Below are positions 1 through 5,953 of a DNA stretch of 5,953 nt, in pieces; position 1 is the first letter of the stretch, and every line of letters starts with the position of its first letter. The notes under the pieces are model-generated. The model was not told the origin of the DNA. It saw nothing but the letters and a program-made list of their open reading frames with translations, and ran no database searches. Both the position numbers and the translations under genes were made by a program. The DNA comes from Candidatus Methanoplasma sp. Its GTDB lineage: Archaea; Thermoplasmatota; Thermoplasmata; Methanomassiliicoccales; Methanomethylophilaceae. The stretch is taken from contig JAISVN010000157.1 in assembly GCA_031271555.1 (NCBI GenBank), positions 1-5,953 of the forward strand, in the 5' to 3' direction.

Positions 1-711
1 ATCGCGGTCGGAGGGTTTCCTCTGTTGTCCGTCACAGAATTTACCGATGAGCAGGCGAGGCAGGTGGTCATTGATATACACTCATCAGCTGTCCTCAGGG
101 ATGTTGTCGAAAGATACAAAGTAAAGAACTCCCCGCTTCTGAATAGGATCACGGCATTCGTTTACGACAGCGTGGGAAGCTTTCTGTCCATAAAGAGGAT
201 CACGGACCACCTGAAGAGCACGGGCAACAAGGTTGATTATGAGACCGTGAGCAGTTACGTTGGCCATTTGGAGAGTGCGTCCATCATACGAAGGGCGGAG
301 AGATACGATATCAAAGGGGGGAGGCTGCTGGAAGGCAATAACAAATTCTATCTGGCGGACCATTCGCTTCAGTATGCTTTGCGCGGAATGAGGCTTACGA
401 ACAGGCCGGGGATACTGGAGAATATAGTTTACAACGACCTCATCAGGCGCGGATATTCCGTATATGTGGGCAGGGCCGACGGAAAGGAGGTGGACCTCGT
501 CGCAACGAAGATCAGCGGTGAGAAAGTGTACGTTCAGGTCTGTGCCGAGCTGAGGAACAACGATACGGTCGAGAGGGAGTTCTCTCCGCTTGAAGGCATA
601 AAGGATCACTATCCGAAATACGTCGTGACCACGGACAGATATTGGAGCGAGAACATCAACGGCATCGCGAGCATACATCTGGCTGATTTTCTTCTCAAGG
701 AGGGTCTTTGA
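1..711 (+). CDS. AAA_14/DUF4143-type ATP-binding protein, C-terminal part (5' end outside window)
   Basis: The reading frame is open from base 1 to a TGA at 709-711, so the gene starts upstream. The TTG at 25 is an internal leucine, because the frame before it reads IAVGGFPL, and GGFP is the family motif at the end of the ATPase half. About 236 residues remain of a family usually near 400 or more. Visible blocks are the DIHSSAVLRDVVERY helix segment, a winged-helix-like part (SIKRITDHLKSTGNKVDYET, then YVGHLESASIIRR) and the C-terminal DUF4143 domain with LENIVYNDLIRRGYSVYVG, KEVDLVATK and KVYVQV. The EVD and VQV strands resemble a PD-(D/E)XK nuclease-like core, often degenerate in this family. 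The Walker A and B motifs would lie upstream. These proteins are common in multiple copies in archaea and gut anaerobes, and their cellular role is poorly known. No operon partner is visible, and the next gene is about 380 bases away. Family assignment is confident; function is not. Confidence 0.88.
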   Translation: MAVGGFPLLSVTEFTDEQARQVVIDIHSSAVLRDVVERYKVKNSPLLNRITAFVYDSVGSFLSIKRITDHLKSTGNKVDYETVSSYVGHLESASIIRRAERYDIKGGRLLEGNNKFYLADHSLQYALRGMRLTNRPGILENIVYNDLIRRGYSVYVGRADGKEVDLVATKISGEKVYVQVCAELRNNDTVEREFSPLEGIKDHYPKYVVTTDRYWSENINGIASIHLADFLLKEGL

Positions 712-1062
712 TCCCCTTGGGTTAAAGAATACGAACGTTAACGAATTTCACTCCCTCTCACATTGCCAAGTTAATGCCCGATTCGATTATGCGATCATTG
801 GAGGGTCAAGTTCACATCGATGCGACCTTGGTTTTGATATACATGACCCAGTATAATTAAAATTCAGACACAATTTCATATTTTAATTCATTTTTACTGC
901 ATATTCTAATTCCCATCTGAAAACACAAAATGCTGAACTCTGCATGGGACTCCGAGGTTTATAATCACCATTCATCGATCCATCGGTCAATAAGCCGAGA
1001 ATTCAAGAGCCAAATCAGTAGACATCATCATGGGCCATGACAAACGGACGCGATTACGTACG
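712..1062. other. AT-richer intergenic region, no gene supported
   Basis: No reading frame on either strand looks like a gene. The longest items are a 10-codon minus-strand start (MYIKTKVASM then TGA) and a 15-codon plus-strand frame from ATG 1030. T-rich runs lie at 881-884 and 891-895. A second TATA-like octamer, TTTATAAT, lies at 958-965 and would place a transcript start near 988, about 104 bases before the antitoxin ATG. An imperfect tandem 8-mer (CATCGATC, CATCGGTC) sits at 973-988. No tRNA or CRISPR pattern was seen. Confidence 0.5.
875..897 (+). terminator. Possible T-rich archaeal terminator
   Basis: Runs TTTT (881-884) and TTTTT (891-895) lie within an AT-rich stretch about 165 bases after the ATPase stop codon. 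Archaeal RNA polymerase can stop at oligo-T tracts without a hairpin. This is the first clear tract downstream of the gene, but it is distant, so the call is weak. Confidence 0.25.
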
Positions 1063-1063
1063 T
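1056..1063. promoter_or_regulatory. 8-bp palindrome ACGTACGT beside the TATA box, candidate operator
   Basis: ACGTACGT is a perfect palindrome covering the position of the archaeal BRE element, and its last base is the first base of the TATA box. YefM/Phd-family antitoxins usually repress their own operon by binding short palindromes at the promoter, so this is a natural candidate site. An 8-mer palindrome can occur by chance, and no second copy was seen. Confidence 0.25.
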
Positions 1064-1070
1064 TTAAATA
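1063..1070 (+). promoter_or_regulatory. Archaeal TATA box of the toxin-antitoxin operon
   Basis: TTTAAATA matches the archaeal TATA consensus. Its centre (1066.5) lies about 26 bases before the ATG at 1092, the usual distance between a TATA box and the transcript start in archaea. Transcription would therefore begin at or next to the antitoxin start codon, giving a leaderless mRNA. Confidence 0.6.
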
Positions 1071-1091
1071 CATATGAGGCATCAATCAATC

Positions 1092-1325
1092 ATGGTTGTT
1101 GTGAATGCAACGAATGCCCGCGGCGATCTGTACGGCTTGATAGACAAGGCGTTGGAACATGAATTGATAACGATCACCACAAAGAAAGGGAATGCGGTCC
1201 TGATGTCTGAAGAGGATTGGGAGAGCATCAAAGAAACGTTATATCTTCTGGGCGACCCCGACTTCCTGAAGGATGTGGAGGAGTCCCGTAACGCTCCCGA
1301 TTCCGACTTTGAGGCCTGGAACTGA
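1092..1325 (+). CDS. YefM/Phd-type (RelB-like) antitoxin
   Basis: This 77-residue protein is the likely antitoxin for the toxin encoded directly after it. The N-terminal part (VVVNATNARGDLYGLIDKAL) is the DNA-binding dimer domain of the Phd/YefM family. The middle (ITITTKKGNAVLMSEEDW, then ESIKETLYLL) is the family's most conserved block. The acidic tail (about residues 54-77) would wrap around and block the toxin. An ATG at 1074 in the same frame would add MRHQSI, but I chose ATG 1092 for two reasons: family members normally begin just before the VNAT motif, and the TATA box at 1063-1070 predicts transcription starting at about 1092, which would leave 1074 outside the message. Only a weak GAGG (1076-1079) lies upstream, which fits leaderless translation. 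The TGA overlaps the toxin ATG by one base. Regulation is probably by autorepression, conditional on toxin level (inference from the family). Confidence 0.9.
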   Translation: MVVVNATNARGDLYGLIDKALEHELITITTKKGNAVLMSEEDWESIKETLYLLGDPDFLKDVEESRNAPDSDFEAWN

Positions 1326-1618
1326 TGTACCGGATCCTTCTTTCCAAGAAAGCTAAGAAGGACCTCATTGAGCTTGAAAGGGCCGGATCAAAAGAAAGGG
1401 TTGAGCAGATGCTCTTGGACCTGTCGGAAGACCCATTTTCTTACCCTTCTAAGAAACTCAAAGGGGAGGCTACGGGACTGTATTCCAGAAGATTGAACAT
1501 TACAGATAGGGTCGTGTTCGAGATTAAAGAGTCGCCGGATCCGAAATATGAAGGGGAGGTGCGCATAATAAGGATGAGGACGCACTACAAAGGAATCGTG
1601 CCGATTTTTCTCTTGTAA
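1325..1618 (+). CDS. Txe/YoeB-type toxin, ribosome-dependent mRNA interferase family
   Basis: This 97-residue protein belongs to the Txe/YoeB branch of the RelE superfamily. Active members enter the ribosomal A site and cleave mRNA there, halting translation until the antitoxin is restored. Visible family blocks are the N-terminal ILLSKKAKKDLIELERAG, then DPFSYPSKKLKG, GLYSRRLNITDRVVFEI and the C-terminal RIIRMRTHYKG. By ungapped alignment with E. coli YoeB over the SRR block, R62 matches Arg65, and H87-Y88 match the terminal His83-Tyr84. K43 falls where YoeB has Glu46. The protein also continues nine residues past His-Tyr (KGIVPIFLL), and a roughly ten-residue insertion rich in charged residues and prolines (about 68-78) precedes the last strand. 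The ATG shares one base with the antitoxin TGA, indicating coupled translation. GAGG at 1311-1314 may serve as ribosome binding site. Family call is firm; full catalytic activity is less certain. Confidence 0.9.
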   Translation: MYRILLSKKAKKDLIELERAGSKERVEQMLLDLSEDPFSYPSKKLKGEATGLYSRRLNITDRVVFEIKESPDPKYEGEVRIIRMRTHYKGIVPIFLL

Positions 1619-1774
1619 ATTAAACCAATTTCTATTTTGTTTAGTATATAAGTCAAAGCTTATTTTTCTAATTGTTTCACATATAAGCCAGCCATATTTT
1701 TTATTTTAGGATTATTGGTGGACTACTTTCTGATTTGATTGCAGGCCATAAATATAGACGTTGCCGTCAGATTA
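1619..1774. other. AT-rich convergent intergenic region
   Basis: This gap separates the toxin from the convergent fpoN. It holds several T tracts on the + strand and two near-identical 10-mers, ATATAAGTCA at 1646-1655 and ATATAAGCCA at 1681-1690, which look like TATA boxes. A third AT-rich motif (ATAAATATAG) lies near 1748-1757. No coding frame here is credible. A TTG-started frame from 1735 runs antisense into fpoN and has no protein-like features. Confidence 0.45.
1632..1708 (+). terminator. T-rich terminator region of the toxin-antitoxin operon
   Basis: Successive T tracts on the + strand (ATTTTGTTTAG near 1633-1643, TATTTTTCTA at 1661-1670, TTTTTTATTTTA at 1697-1708) follow the toxin stop within 90 bases. 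Serial oligo-T tracts without a hairpin are the usual archaeal termination signal. Which tract dominates cannot be told from sequence. Confidence 0.45.
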
Positions 1775-1805
1775 ACAATAAAATCATAAAAGGGGGCAAG
1801 CCCCC
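1775..1805 (-). terminator. Hairpin plus T-tract terminator of the fpo operon
   Basis: On the - strand the order is GGGGGC, TT, GCCCCC, then TTTTATGATTTTATTG. The stem is GGGGG (1801-1805) with CCCCC (1792-1796) around a four-base loop. The T-rich tail lies on the 3' side for the - strand only, so it serves fpoN, whose stop is about 25 bases upstream. It has the form of a bacterial intrinsic terminator. Confidence 0.7.
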
Positions 1806-1829
1806 ATTAATTTGGAATAAAGTGTTTAT

Positions 1830-3320
1830 TCATCCGAGCAACGCCGATGCCGCATCTGCGCAGAAGTCCATGATGAGCTGCGGGTATACTCCCAATATCA
1901 CCACGAACACCAAGCAGAATGCTATCGCTATTGTGAACGCTGCAGGTATCTTGATCTTCTCTTTGGAAGCCCCCTTGTCTACATACATGGCCCTTACGAC
2001 CCTTGTATAATAGTACAGGGAGATAGCAGAGTTCAATATCGCTATGAACGCCAGCCAGATCCACTGGGTCATCACGCCGCCGTCGTATATCGCCGACGAG
2101 AACAGGAACAGCTTGGATGTGAATCCTGCCAGCGGCGGTATGCCTGCCAAGGAGAACAGGAACACCATCATTGCGAATGCGATGAACGGTGCCCTTTTCG
2201 CGAGACCCTGATAGTCAGAGATCTTCTCTCCTATTCCGACGGTGATCAGTGCGCCGACCACGAGGAAGGCTCCTCCTTTCATGAACACGTGCGTGAACAT
2301 GTGGAACATACCCGATGCAAGCGCATAGTCGGTCATTACCGCCATCACGATCAGGATGTATCCGGCCTGTGCGATACTCGAGTATGCGAGCATCCTCTTG
2401 ATATTGTTCTGGGCGATCGCGACGATGTTACCGACGGTCATTGTGATCGCCGCTATTATCGCGAACACATACTGCATCTCTGCTGTTGCGAAGGATGCGG
2501 ATGCGTTTGCTGCGACGAATATCACAAGGAAGATCTTGAACAGCGCGATGAAACCTACCTTCTTGGAACCTGTTCCCAGGAACATGGACACCGGTGTGGC
2601 CGCTCCCTCGTAGACATCCGGGGCCCACATGTGGAACGGAACCGCTGCGATCTTGAAGCCGAAACCGGCTATCATTGTGATCATTGCGATACCGAATGCC
2701 CAGCTGAAGTCCTGAGTGGACAGGGCGACTGCGATGTCCGCTATGTTCGTTGTCCCGGCAACTCCGTAGAGCATCGAGAGACCGTACAGCGTCAATGCCG
2801 TCGAAAGTCCGCCGATGATGACGTATTTCAACGCAGCTTCGGCAGCCCTCGGGTCGCTCCTCTTCATTGCGACGAGCACGTACGAGGTTATGCTTGCGAG
2901 TTCTACTCCAAGGAAGATTGTTATCAGATCGCTTGCGGTGGCGACGAACATCATACCCGTCGCCGCTGCGAGGAGCAGCGAGTTGAACGCACCGTAGTGG
3001 AGGCGCGTCGTCTCCGAGCTCGACAGCGATACCATGGCCGTGAGCAGCACTACTATCTGGAACAGCAGTATCATCACGCCTGCGAATGCGTCGTATGTGA
3101 ACAGGTCCGCATATCCGCCCTGATATCCGTCGGCCATCATGAGGATGTTGAATATCAGCGATATTGCGATGACCGCAAGGGTCGCTCCGGTCACTGCTGC
3201 GCGGCTCTTCGTTGCGAAGAATATTGCAGGCATGATCAGAGCGCCTATGATCATCAGGATCATCGGCGCCATGGGGGCAAAGTCCCCGAATATTGTCGTT
3301 ACTATGGAACTGTTAATCAC
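1830..3320 (-). CDS. fpoN: Fpo/Nuo complex subunit N (antiporter-like proton-pumping membrane subunit)
   Basis: This 496-residue, very hydrophobic protein is one of three antiporter-like subunits in the membrane arm of complex I-like enzymes. It moves protons across the cytoplasmic membrane, driven by electron transfer in the rest of the complex. The key charged residues are present: E140 in LGVELASITSY (TM5 Glu), K165, K223 in FKIAAVPFHMWAPDVYEG (TM7 Lys), K253/K254 (TM8), H345 and K348 in FTHVFMKGGAF, and K403 in GIPPLAGFTSKLFLF (TM12 Lys). QNNIKRMLAYSSIAQAGY at about 305-322 is the family signature. Length is normal. The start is GTG, immediately after the fpoM TGA, with GGGGGTGGTC five bases upstream of it (counting from GGTGG). 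An ATG at residue 17 is less likely, as the N-terminus would be short. It is the last gene of the operon, with a terminator hairpin after it. The nuoN family is certain; the symbol fpoN rests on the inferred methanogen host. Confidence 0.92.
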   Translation of the reverse strand: MINSSIVTTIFGDFAPMAPMILMIIGALIMPAIFFATKSRAAVTGATLAVIAISLIFNILMMADGYQGGYADLFTYDAFAGVMILLFQIVVLLTAMVSLSSSETTRLHYGAFNSLLLAAATGMMFVATASDLITIFLGVELASITSYVLVAMKRSDPRAAEAALKYVIIGGLSTALTLYGLSMLYGVAGTTNIADIAVALSTQDFSWAFGIAMITMIAGFGFKIAAVPFHMWAPDVYEGAATPVSMFLGTGSKKVGFIALFKIFLVIFVAANASASFATAEMQYVFAIIAAITMTVGNIVAIAQNNIKRMLAYSSIAQAGYILIVMAVMTDYALASGMFHMFTHVFMKGGAFLVVGALITVGIGEKISDYQGLAKRAPFIAFAMMVFLFSLAGIPPLAGFTSKLFLFSSAIYDGGVMTQWIWLAFIAILNSAISLYYYTRVVRAMYVDKGASKEKIKIPAAFTIAIAFCLVFVVILGVYPQLIMDFCADAASALLG

Positions 3321-4838
3321 TCAGACCACCCCCAGTGTGAATGCGAGAGATGACGCATAATCCTCTATGAAGCTGAGGGCGAGATCCGGCCAGAGACCAT
3401 ACAGCGCTACGAGCGCGCATATCGCTCCGAGACCTATCACTTCCGGCCTGCTGAGGTCGTGTATGTGCGACAGATCGATCTTTTCTGTAAGCTTTCCGAA
3501 GAGGCTCCTCTGCATCGCCCACAGGTAGTAACCCGCGGTCAGCAGCAGAGAGATCAGACACAGCGCGATCAGCCAGATCATGTCTATGGAGATTGCGTAT
3601 TCGTAGAACGAGAATATTATCCCGAACTCTGCCCAGAATCCTACAAGCCCGGGGAGTCCCAGGGATGCCATGAATCCGAACATCATGAACGCCGCGAAAA
3701 CAGGCAGTTTGCCTGCTATGCCTCCGAGGAGCGGTATCTCTCTTGTTCCGATGTTGTGGCCTGCGGCACCGCAGACCATGAACAGGACCGCGGAGATCAG
3801 ACCGTGAGCGAACATCTGGAAGACTGCGAACTGTATGCCTACGTCCGAAAGGCAGCCCATGGCTATCATTACCATACCCATGTGGCTGATCGACGAGTAT
3901 GCGACCATCTTCTTGAGGTCCTTCTGCGCTATGCATGCATATGCGCCGTAGATCATCGCCAGGATACCGATGAATATCATTGCCGCCTGCCAGGACTGCG
4001 CTCCCTCGGGGAGCACTTCCAGACAGACCCTTATGATACCGTACGAACCCATCTTAAGCATGACACCGGCCAGCAGGACGGATCCTGCGGTGGGCGCCTC
4101 TGTGTGCGCGTCCGGCAGCCATGTGTGGAACGGTACTATCGGCATCTTGACCGCGAATCCGAAGAACAGCAGTCCGAACACCAACACTTGGAATGTCGAT
4201 GAGAATGCAGCGCTTCCTGCAAGTACGGCCTCGAACGAGAAGTCCGCTGTGCCTCCGGCTGCCGCTCCGAATACCAGAGCGAATATGCCGATGAGCATGA
4301 CCAGACTCGCCACGTGGGTGTAGATGAAGAACTTAATCGCTGCGTAGTGCCTTCTGGGGCCTCCGAACCACGATATCATGAAGTACATCGGGATCAGGGT
4401 CACTTCCCACATTATGTAGAACAGGAAGTAGTCTCCTGCCAGGTACACCCCCATCAGGCCCACTTCCATTGCCAGCATAAGGGCGAAGAAGTAGTGGGGC
4501 CTGTCGCTCTCGCGTGCCGAGAACACGGTGGACAGGAATACCAGCACACCGGTCAGGAACACCATCAGGATGCTCAGGCCGTCGACCGTCAGGATGTAGG
4601 ACATCTTGACGCCTGCGGTCTCGATCCAAGTGTAGCTTTCGTTGTAGACTGAAAGATCAGGAGTGAACAGCAGTATCGATGAGAGTATCATCGTGATCGC
4701 TGAGAACACCCCTGCGACGTATTTAGCGTATTTTTGTTTCTCTCCGCCCATTGCCAGAGTAGCTATCGCTCCTACGAGCGGAACTACCAGCAGAAGGGTC
4801 AGCATGTATGGGATCTCGAACGGGAATTCGAAGAACAC
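3321..4838 (-). CDS. fpoM: Fpo/Nuo complex subunit M (antiporter-like proton-pumping membrane subunit)
   Basis: This 505-residue membrane protein sits between subunits N and L in complex I-like enzymes and pumps protons. In this numbering, the TM5 glutamate is E145 in MWEVTLIPMYF, the TM7 lysine is K231 in FAVKMPIVPFHTWLPDAHTE, K262 lies in GVMLKMGSYG (TM8), H345 in FAHGLISAVLF, and the TM12 position carries glutamate, E404 in GLVGFWAEF. A glutamate there, where L and N have lysine, is the hallmark of subunit M. QKDLKKMVAYSSISHMG is the family signature. I chose GTG 4838 as start: it lies one base after the fpoL TAA and six bases after GGGAGGTG. A TTG at 4871 would overlap fpoL and have no such site. 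ATG 4805 is possible and would give a N-terminus closer to some NuoM proteins. The stop abuts the fpoN GTG. Family call is certain. Confidence 0.92.
   Translation of the reverse strand: MFFEFPFEIPYMLTLLLVVPLVGAIATLAMGGEKQKYAKYVAGVFSAITMILSSILLFTPDLSVYNESYTWIETAGVKMSYILTVDGLSILMVFLTGVLVFLSTVFSARESDRPHYFFALMLAMEVGLMGVYLAGDYFLFYIMWEVTLIPMYFMISWFGGPRRHYAAIKFFIYTHVASLVMLIGIFALVFGAAAGGTADFSFEAVLAGSAAFSSTFQVLVFGLLFFGFAVKMPIVPFHTWLPDAHTEAPTAGSVLLAGVMLKMGSYGIIRVCLEVLPEGAQSWQAAMIFIGILAMIYGAYACIAQKDLKKMVAYSSISHMGMVMIAMGCLSDVGIQFAVFQMFAHGLISAVLFMVCGAAGHNIGTREIPLLGGIAGKLPVFAAFMMFGFMASLGLPGLVGFWAEFGIIFSFYEYAISIDMIWLIALCLISLLLTAGYYLWAMQRSLFGKLTEKIDLSHIHDLSRPEVIGLGAICALVALYGLWPDLALSFIEDYASSLAFTLGVV
3324..3333 (-). 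promoter_or_regulatory. Ribosome binding site of fpoN, inside fpoM
   Basis: On the - strand GGGGGTGGTC matches the archaeal consensus GGAGGTGATC at 8 of 10 bases, and both differences still allow G-U pairing. It encodes the last codons of fpoM and ends three bases before the GTG, just ahead of the TGA. It supports the GTG start at 3320 and translational coupling. Confidence 0.6.
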
Positions 4839-4839
4839 C

Positions 4840-5953
4840 TTAAGCACCTCCCATGAAATAGAACAGACCAAGTATCACTACGAACAGCAGGACCACGCCT
4901 ACCATTACGATGGCCGCATAGTCGCGAACGTTTCCTGTCTGCATCTTGCTGACGGATTCGCCGCCTCCTGATACAGCGGACGACAGTGCGTTGACCGTTC
5001 CGTCCACTATCTGCGTGTCCACGAATTCCACTCCCTTGGCGACCCCGTATCCCAGCTTCCATCCGATCTGGTTGTAGAGCTGCGGGAACCACCATCTGTT
5101 CGAGAGTGCTCTGTAGAGCCATGAGTTACCGTCCTTGTTGAGTTTTCCGGGGTTGAACGACTTCTTGCTGTACATAAGGTACGCTATCCCTATTGCGATC
5201 AGGACGAGCGCGATAGTGAGGTACGTGTACATGTTGAGGAAGATGTCCTCCAGCCATCCGGTCATGCCGTGGCCGTGGCCTGAGCCCACCTGGAACTGTC
5301 CAAGCGAGTCTACGCCTATCGTGATGTAGTTGTCGAATCCGAACAGGATCATCGCACCTATCGCGGCTGCGAACACGGACAGAATGATCAGGGGGACGGT
5401 CATGCTCTTCGGAGATTCTCCGTGGCAGTGCTGCCCTCCGTGCCCGGGCGTGCCCTTGAAGGTCATGAACCACATGCGGAACATGTAGAACGCCGTCATG
5501 AACGCCGTCACTATTGCCAGTATCCACATCGCGGTGAACAGGTAGCCCTCCGCTCCGTAGTGGCCTGCGTGCATCGCGGTCTCCAGAACGATCTCTTTGG
5601 ACCAGAATCCGCTGAACAGCGGGAATCCTGCGATCGACAGGGAACCTATGAGCATTGTGATGGATGTTATCTTCATTTTCTTATGAAGGCCGCCCATCTC
5701 CCTCATGTCCTCCGTGCCGGTCGTCAGTATGACCGATCCGGAACCAAGGAACAGCAGAGCCTTGAAGAAGGCGTGGTTCACCATGTGCAGGCATCCGGCG
5801 GTATATCCTACCGCTCCCGCCGCAATTAGGTGGCTGTCGCCGCTCTGCATTCCGAGCGCCATCATGTATCCGCCCGCGCCCAATGCCAGGAACATGTATC
5901 CCAGCTGGGAAAGGGTGGAGTAAGCCAGCACTTTCTTTATATTCATGTTGTTG
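4840..5953 (-). CDS. fpoL: Fpo/Nuo complex subunit L, C-terminal part (5' end outside window)
   Basis: About 370 residues are present of a family usually 600-680 long. The frame is open to the window edge ([20 protein letters not shown]), and the ATG at 5944-5946 is an internal methionine in the family signature, not a start. Subunit L is the distal antiporter-like proton pump. Counting from that methionine, H54, H58 and K62 in [13 protein letters not shown] match the spacing of the conserved TM10-11 histidines and lysine of E. coli NuoL, and K117 in [10 protein letters not shown] is the TM12 lysine. After a membrane segment at about 239-259 comes a long amphipathic stretch with [12 protein letters not shown] and [10 protein letters not shown], then a last membrane helix at about 343-365. 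This is the NuoL-specific lateral helix that runs along the other antiporter subunits. Loops at about 168-176 and 223-227 are histidine-rich, a common trait there. The TAA stop is followed one base later by the fpoM GTG. Confidence 0.92.
   Translation of the reverse strand, partial: NNMNIKKVLAYSTLSQLGYMFLALGAGGYMMALGMQSGDSHLIAAGAVGYTAGCLHMVNHAFFKALLFLGSGSVILTTGTEDMREMGGLHKKMKITSITMLIGSLSIAGFPLFSGFWSKEIVLETAMHAGHYGAEGYLFTAMWILAIVTAFMTAFYMFRMWFMTFKGTPGHGGQHCHGESPKSMTVPLIILSVFAAAIGAMILFGFDNYITIGVDSLGQFQVGSGHGHGMTGWLEDIFLNMYTYLTIALVLIAIGIAYLMYSKKSFNPGKLNKDGNSWLYRALSNRWWFPQLYNQIGWKLGYGVAKGVEFVDTQIVDGTVNALSSAVSGGGESVSKMQTGNVRDYAAIVMVGVVLLFVVILGLFYFMGGA
4845..4852 (-). promoter_or_regulatory. Ribosome binding site that fixes the fpoM start
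   Basis: GGGAGGTG on the - strand is a near-perfect archaeal Shine-Dalgarno sequence, placed in the last codons of fpoL (Met-Gly-Gly-Ala). Six bases separate it from GTG 4838. No comparable site precedes TTG 4871 or ATG 4805. Confidence 0.75.

Noticed and set aside
85..678. Open frame of 197 codons on the - strand opposite the ATP-binding protein
   Set aside because: The + strand frame has clear DUF4143-family motifs throughout; the antisense frame has none.
814..846. Short - strand frame MYIKTKVASM, vaguely like the start of some transposases
   Set aside because: It stops after ten codons and nothing downstream in any frame continues a transposase; no inverted repeats flank it.
803..849. 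Inverted repeat GGGTCA (803-808) / TGACCC (844-849)
   Set aside because: Only six bases with a 35-base loop and no T tract; expected by chance.
1030..1077. 15-codon + strand frame before the antitoxin, a possible leader peptide
   Set aside because: No ribosome binding site, no homology expected at this length, and it would lie upstream of the predicted transcript start.
1735..2010. TTG-started 91-codon frame on the + strand running into fpoN
   Set aside because: Mostly antisense to the fpoN 3' end, no ribosome binding site, no family resemblance.
2289..3353. Long open frame of 354 codons on the + strand opposite fpoN
   Set aside because: It lies wholly antisense to a clear nuoN-family gene. 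Its composition is implausible (rich in His, Cys, Arg, Asp, Glu), with no domain, and it follows from fpoN codon bias.
3313..3936. Open frame of 207 codons on the - strand in another frame of fpoM
   Set aside because: Arg- and Asp-rich out-of-frame translation of fpoM; no frameshift is needed, as fpoM is intact.
3459..4202. Open frame of 247 codons on the + strand opposite fpoM
   Set aside because: Antisense shadow of fpoM with the same low-complexity charged composition and no recognisable motif.

Overview
The window looks archaeal, most likely from a Thermoplasmata lineage and plausibly a Methanomassiliicoccales methanogen. Three things point this way. It carries the 3' end of a proton-pumping Fpo/Nuo operon in the order L-M-N. 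The T-rich stretches and a TTTAAATA box look archaeal. The antitoxin start sits where a leaderless archaeal transcript would begin. The order-level assignment is inference, because other Thermoplasmata share the L-M-N order.

Layout on the + strand: bases 1-711 are the C-terminal part of an AAA_14/DUF4143-type ATP-binding protein whose P-loop half lies upstream of the window. Bases 712-1073 form a 362-base AT-richer gap with no supported gene, ending in the promoter of a two-gene toxin-antitoxin operon. That operon is a YefM/Phd-type antitoxin (1092-1325) and a Txe/YoeB-type mRNA interferase (1325-1618), joined by a one-base TGATG overlap. A T-rich gap (1619-1791) separates it from the convergent operon.

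Layout on the - strand: the rest of the window is the end of a respiratory complex I-like operon, transcribed right to left. It holds fpoL (partial, its first part lies beyond 5953), fpoM and fpoN, followed by a strong GC hairpin with a T tract. These three genes encode the antiporter-like membrane subunits that move protons while the rest of the complex transfers electrons. They are almost fused: fpoM starts one base after the fpoL stop, and fpoN starts directly after the fpoM stop. Both start at GTG, each with a ribosome binding site inside the preceding gene. No fpoO follows fpoN, unlike Methanosarcina. This fits the shortened Fpo-like complex described for Methanomassiliicoccales, though it also fits Nuo operons of other Thermoplasmata.

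No clearly undescribed system is visible. The points most worth a second look are the toxin (a lysine where YoeB has its catalytic glutamate, plus a hydrophobic tail after the catalytic His-Tyr), the probable leaderless antitoxin start, and the bacterial-looking hairpin terminator of the Fpo operon.
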